From Prevotellaceae bacterium UBA4361 (GTDB lineage: Bacteria; Bacteroidota; Bacteroidia; Bacteroidales; Bacteroidaceae), in assembly GCA_002393575.1 (NCBI GenBank), contig DGSN01000081.1, positions 1-39,562 on the forward strand: a stretch of DNA of 39,562 nt, given 5' to 3'. Position 1 is the stretch's first letter, and each line of letters opens with the position of its first letter. The position numbers were made by a program, and so were the translations under genes. Positions 8,427-16,904 of this stretch are shown in pieces. Under the pieces are notes generated by a model. The model made no database searches. It had not been told where the DNA came from and saw only the letters and a list, made by a program, of their open reading frames with translations.

Positions 8427-9467
8427 ATGCCGACTAATAAAAATGCTTTAACGCGATACATGTTTCTGGATGAAATGTTGTCAGACAGACATCATTTCTA
8501 TGATATTCATGACTTGACTGAGAAGTGCAATGAAAAGCTTACTACGGCAGGATTATCAGAAGTCACAAAGCGTTGTATTGAGAAGGACATCAACTATTTG
8601 GAATATGATCCTTTTTTTGCGGAGATAGAGCGTTTTCGTGTAGGTGGCAGAAGATGTGTGCGCTATGCCGACCCTTCCTTTTCTATTTTTAAGAAGGAAT
8701 TGTCTAAAGAGGAAAGCAATCTTATCCTTGAAGTGCTTAATACCATCGGTCAGTTTGAAGGTTTGGCACATTTTGAATGGTTAGAACGATTCAAGACAGG
8801 TCTTGGACTAAAAGAACGTCCCAAAGTCATTAGCTTTAGTAATAATCCATATCTTCAGAATTCAAACCTTTTAGGCGTCCTGTTTGACAATACATCAAAT
8901 CAGGTGGTTGTAGAACTGGAATACCATACTTATTCTGACACAGGAAAAAAAACCATCATCTTCCATCCATATCTGCTGAAACAATATAATAATAGGTGGT
9001 ACATTATTGGAGCTGCCGATAGCGACAAGAAAATTCTGAATTTTGCTTTAGACAGAATAGACAAAGTCACTCCTTTGCCTGAACAAAAGTTCTTTCCTTG
9101 TGAGAAAGACCTTTCTGAACGATTTGAAGATATTGTTGGTGTAACTCTTTATGAGGACTGCGAAGTGGAGCATATAGTGTTTTGGGTAAGTGATGCGTCC
9201 AAAGGATATGTCGATACAAAGCCCATACATGGCAGCCAGAAGCCTCTAAAAGGAGAACAGGAACAAAAACTTCGTGATGATTATCCCTTGCTTAATGGTG
9301 GGTCCTTCTTTTCTATTGATTGTATCCAAAACTATGAACTTATCCGAGAATTATGTTCATTTGGCAAGAATTTGATTGTGCTTGAACCCTGTCATATCCA
9401 AAAAAGTATTTGTCAACGAATCCAAGAAATGATTCAGAATTATGAACAAATTATCCCCATAATTTAA
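8427..9467 (+). CDS. WYL-domain transcriptional regulator
   Basis: This 346-residue protein has an N-terminal winged-helix-like DNA-binding region (about residues 5-70), a linker helix region (85-130), a WYL domain (about 145-215, with W191-Y192-I193 and the typical ALDRI at 207-211) and a C-terminal WCX-like extension (about 235-340). WYL proteins sense ligands, often nucleic acids or nucleotides, and commonly control defence islands in bacteria (for example CapW/BrxR-type regulators). Here the gene is the first of an AT-rich plus-strand island. Its promoter carries a palindrome repeated in front of two other genes of the island, so autoregulation plus control of the neighbours is likely (inference). 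Base composition is clearly more AT-rich than the CE7 esterase gene before it. Confidence 0.85.
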   Translation: MPTNKNALTRYMFLDEMLSDRHHFYDIHDLTEKCNEKLTTAGLSEVTKRCIEKDINYLEYDPFFAEIERFRVGGRRCVRYADPSFSIFKKELSKEESNLILEVLNTIGQFEGLAHFEWLERFKTGLGLKERPKVISFSNNPYLQNSNLLGVLFDNTSNQVVVELEYHTYSDTGKKTIIFHPYLLKQYNNRWYIIGAADSDKKILNFALDRIDKVTPLPEQKFFPCEKDLSERFEDIVGVTLYEDCEVEHIVFWVSDASKGYVDTKPIHGSQKPLKGEQEQKLRDDYPLLNGGSFFSIDCIQNYELIRELCSFGKNLIVLEPCHIQKSICQRIQEMIQNYEQIIPII

Positions 9468-9473
9468 AAACAC

Positions 9474-9590
9474 ATGTCGTCATTTGGTTCTGTCATCGAG
9501 TGCTATAATAACGGACTAGAAGCAAAAAGAGAAATGAACTTCTTTCGGGCGGTACGTTCCTTTCGAATGTACAATTATCACTATGAGTAA
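9474..9590 (+). CDS. Possible 38-residue small ORF after the WYL gene
   Basis: A short frame (ATG at 9474, TAA at 9588-9590) begins 6 bases after the WYL gene stop. Its product has a mixed composition with no signal peptide or recognised motif. The tight spacing would allow cotranslation, but nothing else supports it. It could equally be a leftover of a decayed gene. The rest of the gap to 9728 holds no other frame I can support. Confidence 0.2.
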   Translation: MSSFGSVIECYNNGLEAKREMNFFRAVRSFRMYNYHYE

Positions 9591-9727
9591 GGAAAACTGC
9601 CTTATTTTGTTGAAAAGATGAAAAATGTGGAGAAAATTCCGCTTGCCAACAATACTATAGAAAATTATTGAGATGATTAGCTAACAAATCTCGAATTCAA
9701 AAACATAATTAAAATCTTTATATTAAT

Positions 9728-10447
9728 ATGGGCGTTTTATATTATGATAAATCGAAAGATGAATTCACTCCAAACAGGTCGGATAACTGTGAGATTCTAT
9801 TTGAGTGTTATGAGAGAGAAGAACGCATTGGTTTGGATAAAGGTAATAATCCCCCGATTAAAAAAGGACCGTTCGAAATAACTATAAAAACCAATTTTTA
9901 TCCCCAGTCTCCTGAACGTCAATATATAAGTATAAGCATAACTGTTAATGGAATTTTACTTCTGCCTATTTCAATGGCTTGCAGAAAGGCTGTTACAAAT
10001 ATTCACTTCTCAAAGCATGACATTGCATTTCTTCAATATGGGATAGGGAACAATCAAGGCAAGGAACCTGTAACTATTTTTCAACGTAATGATGAAATGA
10101 ATTGGGATATTGCTCTTCAAGAGGTTTGTGATATTTGTAACAATTATGAAGAATGGATAATCAAAGAAACGAAATTGTTAATTGCAAAACTAAGAGAATT
10201 CTCAAAAACGGATTTTAATAGCATTTCTACTTTATTGAGCCTTGTTCGAGGATATGAAACAATTGCACCGAATGTTATTTCAGTATTTAGGAAATTCGTT
10301 GATCCTCATTGTTTTGATGCAATGAGACAACTAATTAATTTTATAGAAAATAATAAAATGAAAGCACTTGAAAAAGTTGCCAAGAAGAAACGTGGTGATA
10401 TTTTATGGGCATATATTAAAGATTATTATTTAGAGAATAGTCATTAA
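9728..10447 (+). CDS. Unknown 239-residue island protein
   Basis: I do not recognise this 239-residue protein. It has no signal peptide and no membrane segment, so it is probably cytosolic. Residues 1-110 look beta-rich (IKKGPFEITIKTNF, YISISITVNGILLLPIS). Residues 120-239 look helical, with a Lys-rich end (KALEKVAKKKRG). It lies between the WYL regulator and the 1010-residue beta-propeller-like gene, all on the same strand. No copy of the shared operator precedes it, so it may be read from the WYL promoter across the 260-base gap. Composition is AT-rich like the rest of the island. Its place between a defence-type regulator and a retron suggests a defence role, which is inference only. Confidence 0.6.
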   Translation: MGVLYYDKSKDEFTPNRSDNCEILFECYEREERIGLDKGNNPPIKKGPFEITIKTNFYPQSPERQYISISITVNGILLLPISMACRKAVTNIHFSKHDIAFLQYGIGNNQGKEPVTIFQRNDEMNWDIALQEVCDICNNYEEWIIKETKLLIAKLREFSKTDFNSISTLLSLVRGYETIAPNVISVFRKFVDPHCFDAMRQLINFIENNKMKALEKVAKKKRGDILWAYIKDYYLENSH

Positions 10448-10662
10448 GTGAATAATACAAAGATGAAAACCATAATGAGAAATGAAGGTGAACATCTTTG
10501 TGACATTATTCGAGAGAAAATGAAATTAAGAACCTTTACAAATTCTTCAAGCAAATGACATTAGATTATATTAGTATCGAATAAAAGAAGTTTGTTGATG
10601 CAATAGAACGTCATCTTTTAAGAACAAATAAAATAGTATTGATTTTTTTATATTCTTGAAAT
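10448..10662 (+). pseudogene. Possible decayed small gene
   Basis: Directly after the 239-residue gene stop, a short frame from GTG 10448 runs for 36 codons. A +1-shifted frame continues with protein-like text such as KKFVDAIERHLLRTNK, interrupted by stops. This pattern suggests a small gene broken by a frameshift and a stop. I cannot name the family. The remaining bases to 10677 show only AT-rich sequence. Confidence 0.2.
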
Positions 10663-10677
10663 GAATTAACATCAATG

Positions 10678-10711
10678 CGAACATAGAGTTCGACATGCGT
10701 TTATATCTTTG
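10678..10711 (+). promoter_or_regulatory. Operator-promoter of the beta-propeller gene (shared motif, copy 2)
   Basis: The palindrome CGAAC-ATAGA-GTTCG (10678-10692) is followed by exactly 11 nt and TATCTTTG (10704-10711). The start codon is at 10742. Spacing and boxes are identical to the site before the WYL gene. Confidence 0.75.
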
Positions 10712-10741
10712 CAATGTAATTTATAAATAATATATCAAAAC

Positions 10742-13700
10742 ATGGCATCTTTCACAGTAAACACTCACCACGCATACTTAAATAATGATATTGTTATTAA
10801 GACAGAAGGTCATATTACAATAGAAGATACCATTACAGGACAGGTGTATGAATTTCAGCATGAGTTGAAAACCCGATTTTCAGCTGGTCATCACATATTG
10901 AAATCTGAACAACATGAAGAGGAGATTGTTATTGAAGATGCCATCAAACTTGGAGGCAGCCGAGTAAAAAAAGCATTTGTTTTTGACAATAACCCCTGGA
11001 TTTTCATTTCCACAAAAGACCGTCTCTACATTGCTAATAAAGATATGATGGAGGAAAAAGTAGAATATAGTATAACCCCTGATTCCATTACTTCTTTGGG
11101 CAATTATTATGGAAATCCATGTGAATATTTTTTGTTTCAAACCCAAAATGATTATTCCATCTATAATGTCCAAACAGGAAAAGTAGTATTCACTTTCCTT
11201 AACCATATTTATAGTAACAATCATCTCGTAATATACAAATCTGAAGAGGTAGTTACAGTTTATGATTATCGTCAGGGAAAAGTGGTCGTTGAGTTTGAAG
11301 GACAATATTCTTTTGGCTCAAAATTTTATTTTATAAAGGATGGCAAACTGCATGGGCTCAATCTCAGTTCATCATACATCAATACAATAGATTTGGTTGG
11401 GAAAGTTGAAGATAATTACTATCTATATGGCAATTCTCTTGTTAAATTAACATCTGATTATCTAGCACAAAAGATTTACAAATACTATTCGTTGGGAAAT
11501 GGTGAAAAAAATATGAAGGAAACTTCATTCAGCTTTCCATACTATGTTGAATCTTGGAAAGGTTATTCATTTGGTATATTTGAAAAATTAAAATGTGAAC
11601 TTGAAAAATACAGAAACACATATAGGCCCAGTACAGAATTCTCCAATATAAAAAGTTCCATATTTGCAATTAAAGTAACTGAAATAATATCTTATTGGGA
11701 AAAAGACAAATACTTCGTGAAATTAACTGGGGAACTCTTGTCATTTCCAACCATAAGAATAAAAGTACCTTTCTCAATTGTAGGAGAGGTTGGTAGCAGC
11801 ATCGATTTTAGTGAGATTATCGTTGGACAGGATGATGAAGTTTCTTCAGAACAAGTAATTGAGTCAAAGTCGAAGACCTCCTCTTTTAATATTCCCAAGG
11901 AAGAATCAATACTTGGCCAATCCGAATCTGGTAGATTTGTTATATCTCAATTAAACAATAATTTGTTTTATTGGGACACAAAACATGAAACTAAACAAGT
12001 AATACTGAATGAAGTTTTTGATGGTTCACATTATTCCAATGCCTTTTTTACTAGTGATGGTAAAAGTGTAATCTTCGAACGTGATGATATGACAATGCAT
12101 ATAATGGGATTTGAAGATCTATCTACAGATTCGTTTGATATTGAAGGCCTAACACTACCTCGTCATGCTGGCTTTAATGGTTATAAGCCAGAAATTGAGA
12201 TGCAGAATTGTAGAAAGCCAGTTTGGCGTGATCCTATCAGTCTTGTAAGAATACAGTCACAAGAATTTTCGAGCCACATCTTCATGAGTCCTGATAAATC
12301 TTATTCTGCTGATAATGATTTCAAAGTAATTGTTAAGAACAGACTTTCTAATTGTGATATATCTTCTGATGAGTATAGAACGTTATGCAAAGAGTATGAT
12401 TTTCAATGGGACGATTCAGAAGAAGATAAACAAAAGAAAATAGCTCATCGGGAGTTGCTACTTGAACAATACGGAAAAGAACTTTTGTTTAAGTATGTAA
12501 TAGAGAGATATACTCATCTAATAAATGTAAACGAGAAAATCCCTGAAGCTAAAAAGAGTGAGAGAATAGAATGGGCTGTAAATTCTGAAATAGAAGAGTT
12601 CTTAAAACAAAAGAAAATTTTTACTCCTTTGTTTTTGGAAAAGTTGGGGTATGTCGTCTATCGGAACAATCATACTAATGACGAACAGAGAATATTAATA
12701 GGTAGAAGTGTTTATTTCTTGAACTATGTTTCTTTCTCTTATGATTCACGTTATCTCGCATTTGCTGCAAAAATGAGACGAGATGTATTTAGGTTCACTG
12801 AAGATGGCGTTTTTGTCTTGTATGATTTGAAAGAGAACAAAGAAATAATTCGACAAGACCATGGACAGAATTTATATGCTGTTTGGATGACATTATTTAG
12901 TAAAGATGGAAATGTAGCTTATTATGATAGTCGTGCAAATGCATATGTTGTGACTAATAAGTCAAACTACACAGAGATTGAAGAGATAGAAGGTAAAAGT
13001 CTTCTTTGTTTCAGTCCATCAGGGAAATACATTGCTTTTTCTGACCAAAACTATATCGACTATACTCATCATCCAAATTCAAACTGGGGACATCAACCTT
13101 CTGGGAACATATTTATTCATTCCATAAATGACATTCAAGCATGTCTTGAGCATTATAATGATTTCGGAGAGGGTATAGTCGGTGTCGTGTCTTGTGCTGG
13201 GAACGTTGCTTCTGCTGCATTTTCTTGTGACGAGCGTAGATTAATGGCTGTTGGGGATGATGGTGTTGTCGTCATCAGAAATCTTCATTTAGAAGAGAAG
13301 GAGAATGATAAGTCTTATCTTCCTTTTGCGGGAAGTGACAAAAGACATGATTTCCGTAAGAATGAAAGAAATGGGATTGTATCTATCTCTTTTTGGGGTA
13401 CCGATGGTTTAACCACTGAGGTTTTTGACTACTGGTGTGAACCTGATGAAACACTTGACAGTGAACAGGGTCTAATTTATTCTGCAGATGGAACAAAACT
13501 AATAAAAAGTTTATATATTAACAACGAGGAATATTATATAAAAGATGGAGTAAGACGAATAGAGAACGGAGTGTTTCAGGGAATATATGGCCCAGGAGCA
13601 GGATATATTAATAGTATATGTAAGTTACACTTACCTGATAGCATTGAGTCTATGGGTGACGATATTTTTGACGATGATGGCATGGGGGTAACCATATATG

Positions 13701-13774
13701 TAAATCCAAAAAAAATTAATATTTTTCGTTCTTTATTCCCTTTCTATCAACATTTATTTGCTCCAGAATTATGA
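10742..13774 (+). CDS. Large WD40/beta-propeller-like protein of the defence island
   Basis: This 1010-residue protein has no signal peptide or membrane helix. It is built largely of repeated beta-blade-like segments: residues about 60-290 (for example WIFISTKDRLYIANKD, SIYNVQTGKVVFTF, TVYDYRQGKVVVEF), 395-470 (RFVISQLNNNLFYWDTKH, FFTSDGKSVIF) and 655-860 (SFSYDSRYLAFAAK, TLFSKDGNVAYY, CFSPSGKYIAFSD, AFSCDERRLMAVGDDGVVVI). A charged helical insert lies at about 520-640. The C-terminal end (LHLPDSIESMGDDIFDDDG then IYVNPKK) resembles a single BspA-type leucine-rich repeat. WD40 scaffolds usually mediate binding; I see no catalytic motif. The gene has its own copy of the island operator and directly precedes the retron, so it may act as sensor or partner in defence (inference). 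Confidence 0.65.
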   Translation: MASFTVNTHHAYLNNDIVIKTEGHITIEDTITGQVYEFQHELKTRFSAGHHILKSEQHEEEIVIEDAIKLGGSRVKKAFVFDNNPWIFISTKDRLYIANKDMMEEKVEYSITPDSITSLGNYYGNPCEYFLFQTQNDYSIYNVQTGKVVFTFLNHIYSNNHLVIYKSEEVVTVYDYRQGKVVVEFEGQYSFGSKFYFIKDGKLHGLNLSSSYINTIDLVGKVEDNYYLYGNSLVKLTSDYLAQKIYKYYSLGNGEKNMKETSFSFPYYVESWKGYSFGIFEKLKCELEKYRNTYRPSTEFSNIKSSIFAIKVTEIISYWEKDKYFVKLTGELLSFPTIRIKVPFSIVGEVGSSIDFSEIIVGQDDEVSSEQVIESKSKTSSFNIPKEESILGQSESGRFVISQLNNNLFYWDTKHETKQVILNEVFDGSHYSNAFFTSDGKSVIFERDDMTMHIMGFEDLSTDSFDIEGLTLPRHAGFNGYKPEIEMQNCRKPVWRDPISLVRIQSQEFSSHIFMSPDKSYSADNDFKVIVKNRLSNCDISSDEYRTLCKEYDFQWDDSEEDKQKKIAHRELLLEQYGKELLFKYVIERYTHLINVNEKIPEAKKSERIEWAVNSEIEEFLKQKKIFTPLFLEKLGYVVYRNNHTNDEQRILIGRSVYFLNYVSFSYDSRYLAFAAKMRRDVFRFTEDGVFVLYDLKENKEIIRQDHGQNLYAVWMTLFSKDGNVAYYDSRANAYVVTNKSNYTEIEEIEGKSLLCFSPSGKYIAFSDQNYIDYTHHPNSNWGHQPSGNIFIHSINDIQACLEHYNDFGEGIVGVVSCAGNVASAAFSCDERRLMAVGDDGVVVIRNLHLEEKENDKSYLPFAGSDKRHDFRKNERNGIVSISFWGTDGLTTEVFDYWCEPDETLDSEQGLIYSADGTKLIKSLYINNEEYYIKDGVRRIENGVFQGIYGPGAGYINSICKLHLPDSIESMGDDIFDDDGMGVTIYVNPKKINIFRSLFPFYQHLFAPEL

Positions 13775-13796
13775 ATTTATAAGAATAATCAGAAAA

Positions 13797-13830
13797 CGAA
13801 CATAGACTTCGCAAATAGTTCGTATCTTTG
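13797..13830 (+). promoter_or_regulatory. Operator-promoter of the retron (shared motif, copy 3)
   Basis: The site reads CGAAC-ATAGA-CTTCG (13797-13811, one mismatch from the perfect palindrome), then 11 nt, then TATCTTTG (13823-13830). A further GTTCG half-site lies at 13818-13822, touching the -7 box. Transcription should begin near 13837, just upstream of the retron a1 repeat. Confidence 0.75.
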
Positions 13831-13837
13831 CAACAGA

Positions 13838-14079
13838 TAACAAAATAAGGCGGTCTTTGACAAGTTTGGTAGCTGAAACAACATTTTGAAATTCGTCCAG
13901 CGTATTTGTCTGGATGTCTCCTTGTTCTTCGGAATCCTGGAGATAAACAATGTTAGATTGTTAACGTATTTCACTTTAGTACGTTGTACTTTTACTATTA
14001 TTGTTATTATGTTGTTATTTCTTATACATTACATAAAGAAAAGAAGTTTTGGCACCAGACATCAGAGACCGCCTTTTCA
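13838..14079 (+). ncRNA. Retron msr-msd non-coding RNA
   Basis: The 5' end a1 (13847-13860) pairs with the 3' end a2 (14062-14075) over 14 bp with one G-U pair; the outer 10 bp (AAGGCGGTCT/AGACCGCCTT) are perfect. TAGC at 13870-13873 follows a1, matching the usual priming site, so G13872 is the likely branching guanosine. Two msr hairpins are visible: 13894-13900 with 13910-13916, and 13917-13921 with 13939-13943, the second capped by an inner stem closed by C-UUCG-G. The AT-rich msd part (about 13944-14061) includes AACGTA/TACGTT (13963-13968 with 13980-13985), but I could not fix a single msd fold. The RNA ends just before the reverse transcriptase start. Boundaries of the transcript are estimates. 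Confidence 0.85.
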
Positions 14080-14092
14080 AACATGATGAAAC

Positions 14093-15553
14093 ATGGATAA
14101 AACACAAATAGCACAAATCGCATCTCAGATGTCAACAAGAGAAGATTTGTTGGCATTGCTCAATCGTATCAAAAAAGAAGAGATGTGTGAGCTGGGCTTT
14201 GATGCCGATAAGTTTTATCCATTTACGATGAAGCATCTTTTGTACTATTGTAACCCTAATCATGCTTTTCATCGTTATCGTCAATTCAAGATTAAAAAGA
14301 AGTCTGGCGGCTTTCGTCAGATTACAGCTCCACGCAATCAGAGTTTCATGATGCTTCTACAGTCGGTAAATGAAATCCTAAAAGCGATATACACTCCATC
14401 TGATTATGCTATGGGATTTACTGAGGGACGTTCTGTAGTAACAAATGCAGTAGTTCATAAAGGCCAGAACTATGTGCTTAACATAGACTTGAAAGATTTC
14501 TTTCCAAGTGTGGAACAAGGACGAGTATTGAAACGCTTGACTTTGGCGCCCTTCATTTTTTCGCCTCAGATTGCATTATTAATTTCGGGGTTGTGCTCCA
14601 TGAGAGTAAAACGAGAGCAAGCTATAGAAACAAAACAACATAATTTGGACAAATTGTTTATGTATGTGTTGCCACAAGGGGCTCCGACATCACCAATCAT
14701 TACCAATATGATATGTGATACTCTTGATCGTCGTTTGGCAGGATTGGCAAAACGTTTTGGACTTCACTATACTCGCTATGCCGATGACATCACATTTAGT
14801 TCCATGCACTATGTTTACTCTAAAAACGGTGAATTTAGAAAAGAGCTGGTCCGCATTATTGAGGATCAAGGCTTTACGATTAACGAAACCAAAACAAGAC
14901 TTCAGAAGCTTGGAAGCCGTCAGGAGGTGACAGGTATTATTGTCAGCGAAAAACTTAATGTTAGCAAGAAATACGTTCGTGAAATCAGAAGTTTACTCTA
15001 TATTTGGGAAAAGTATGGCTACTCGGCTGCTATGTCAAGATTTCTACCGAAATATAAAGCAGAGAAGGGACATGTCAAGAAAGGAAATCCAGACTTGACA
15101 AACGTTCTTGACGGCAAGCTTTTATACTTGAAGATGGTCAAGGGTGATACTGATTCAGTATATGTAAGACTATACAAAAAGTTTCAGGAACTTGTTGAGA
15201 AAGATTCAAATTCAGACAAGACAAATCCTTTTGGCATTACTTACATGGAAACAATACCTCTTCTGAAATTCGAACAGGAAAAGAATACAAGTGTTACCTT
15301 CCAGCACAAGGATGACAACAAGCGATTCGCCACTTTTCAACTTGGAGATGTTCAACAGGTTGCATCAATCAACAAGGGCGTTAAATCTGAAGACGAACTG
15401 CAAAAAGAAAAACTATCCATTTCTAATTGTAGGGATTCCAAAGGTGAACAATTTTGGCTTATTCATTTGATTGATAAGGTGACTGTTTATAAACCAGCAC
15501 CTGTGGACATTGATGAACTAAACAATGATTTGGATTCACTTTTAAGTACATGA
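14093..15553 (+). CDS. Retron reverse transcriptase
   Basis: This 486-residue enzyme copies the msd part of the adjacent RNA into multicopy single-stranded DNA, primed from an internal guanosine. Retron-type marks are all present: NAVVH at 118-122 (the NAxxH 'X' motif), the first catalytic Asp D132 in NIDLKDFF, PQGAPTS at 194-200, YADD at 229-232 and VTG at 279-281 (the 'Y' region). Typical retron reverse transcriptases have 300-400 residues. Here about 150 extra residues follow the thumb region (from about 330), with no fused domain I recognise. The ATG at 14093 lies 17 bases after the a2 repeat. The stop is one base before the effector gene start, so the pair is translationally linked. Confidence 0.93.
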   Translation: MDKTQIAQIASQMSTREDLLALLNRIKKEEMCELGFDADKFYPFTMKHLLYYCNPNHAFHRYRQFKIKKKSGGFRQITAPRNQSFMMLLQSVNEILKAIYTPSDYAMGFTEGRSVVTNAVVHKGQNYVLNIDLKDFFPSVEQGRVLKRLTLAPFIFSPQIALLISGLCSMRVKREQAIETKQHNLDKLFMYVLPQGAPTSPIITNMICDTLDRRLAGLAKRFGLHYTRYADDITFSSMHYVYSKNGEFRKELVRIIEDQGFTINETKTRLQKLGSRQEVTGIIVSEKLNVSKKYVREIRSLLYIWEKYGYSAAMSRFLPKYKAEKGHVKKGNPDLTNVLDGKLLYLKMVKGDTDSVYVRLYKKFQELVEKDSNSDKTNPFGITYMETIPLLKFEQEKNTSVTFQHKDDNKRFATFQLGDVQQVASINKGVKSEDELQKEKLSISNCRDSKGEQFWLIHLIDKVTVYKPAPVDIDELNNDLDSLLST

Positions 15554-15554
15554 T

Positions 15555-16382
15555 ATGGATGAAAAGTTAACAGCTACAGTAAATAAAATAAAACTCCTGG
15601 CAGAACAAAATCCAGAGTTTAATCAGGCAATGCAGAAACTGTTTGGAAATACAGCTTCTGCTTCGTCGCATTTCGATTATGATGAAAGAGTATCCCATAT
15701 TGAAAAATATCTGGGACTAGATTTCTATACTGATTCCATGCCATCTGTGATAGATTATTCATACATACAAGAGGCGGACGTGAGAGCACAACTCATATCT
15801 GATAATCGTGAAATGTTACGTTTTAGATATGGAACACGCTTTCACGAAATATTGTTTGAAGAATTCTGCAGATATGCCCAACTTCAAGCTGAAATGCTTA
15901 TCAATTATTTCTACTATCATAAGGAACCTACTGTTGCTGCAGCTATTATTCACATCAAAAAGTACAATACAAATGCCAAAATAGATAATAGTTCACCTAC
16001 ACTTACATCTATACCTTTTAGTACGAAATTATGGGCTTTTTGTGATGAGTTTCAACTTAAAAAAGCAAAAGAATCTTTTGATTTTGTTAGAGATGTCAGA
16101 AATCATCAAAGTCATAGAAACCCTACTGTACAAGATTTTTCATTTTTTGATTATCAAAAGAAGCTTCTTGACTGGGGCATTCAGTTAAAAAGTGATGGTT
16201 CATTCGATTTCTACAAAACCAAGGAAAACATATTGGCTTACAATATTTATGAATCAAAAGTTAAGAACAAACCGGAATTCAAATTATATCAATACTATGC
16301 TTGGTTTAATAAAAAACCCTACGATGAAGTTATATCAAGACTGAAAGAAATCTCTGAAACGGTATGTAATAATATCAAGTAA
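15555..16382 (+). CDS. HEPN-like retron effector (candidate ribonuclease toxin)
   Basis: This 275-residue helical protein starts one base after the reverse transcriptase stop, the usual place of a retron effector. Residues 176-190 read DFVRDVRNHQSHRNP, giving R182-N183-x3-H187. That Rx4H motif with a polar residue after Arg is the catalytic signature of HEPN ribonucleases and Abi proteins of similar shape. The surrounding segment (about 90-215) looks all-helical as in HEPN folds; residues 215-275 are a further basic region. HEPN toxins typically cut tRNA or mRNA to stop growth after phage infection. By analogy with known retrons, the reverse transcriptase and its msDNA would hold the toxin inactive until phage activity disturbs them. 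This role is inferred, and I cannot assign a numbered retron type. Confidence 0.7.
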   Translation: MDEKLTATVNKIKLLAEQNPEFNQAMQKLFGNTASASSHFDYDERVSHIEKYLGLDFYTDSMPSVIDYSYIQEADVRAQLISDNREMLRFRYGTRFHEILFEEFCRYAQLQAEMLINYFYYHKEPTVAAAIIHIKKYNTNAKIDNSSPTLTSIPFSTKLWAFCDEFQLKKAKESFDFVRDVRNHQSHRNPTVQDFSFFDYQKKLLDWGIQLKSDGSFDFYKTKENILAYNIYESKVKNKPEFKLYQYYAWFNKKPYDEVISRLKEISETVCNNIK

Positions 16383-16904
16383 TGGATATTTCTCTATAAT
16401 AATATGACCATGTAAGTATTTACTATCCTCAAGGATGGTTAGACGCTTGACTAATTGAAAAAATATTTGTATTTTTGTGGCTGATATTAGCCTTAGTGAC
16501 TTGTTTGATGGTACTTTAAATTGCCAATTTTCAACTATATACGGAAATCCCTTCGCTCTTTTAGCAATCTTATTTCAACTATTTAGAATTTGTGGAACTT
16601 GATAATTATATGTCAATGCTTCAATACCTGTATCGCTACAGATGTTGGATTTGATGTGGGCATTGCCCCAAGGTTGTATACTTGGATACCAAGAGTTAAA
16701 ACTTGTAGTGACGGGGGAGAATATATTTGAACGAATGACTGACATACGCTGACGATTGGATAGGTTTTGAGCGGGGAATGATGTTTTTGCAAGGATATTT
16801 AACGATTTTTCTATTAAAATGAAAATGAAATGAAATAAATGTTGTAAATTTGCAAGCAAAATGCGCGAAAAGCATTAAAATTAAAATATGTACTAATAAT
16901 TTTT
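16383..16904. other. AT-rich gap at the island's right edge
   Basis: This 522-base gap holds no frame I can support as a gene. Short protein-like fragments on either strand are interrupted by stops. A -7-like box TAAATTTG (16845-16852) precedes the porin gene, but no matching -33 box is visible. The sharp change from AT-rich to more GC-balanced sequence falls near 16.9 kb and marks the right edge of the island. No integrase, att-like repeat or tRNA was found. Confidence 0.4.

Noticed and set aside
16575..16859. 94-codon minus-strand frame in the gap before the porin
   Set aside because: No recognisable domain, no upstream promoter, and it lies over AT-rich non-coding-looking sequence with the porin -7 box at its edge.
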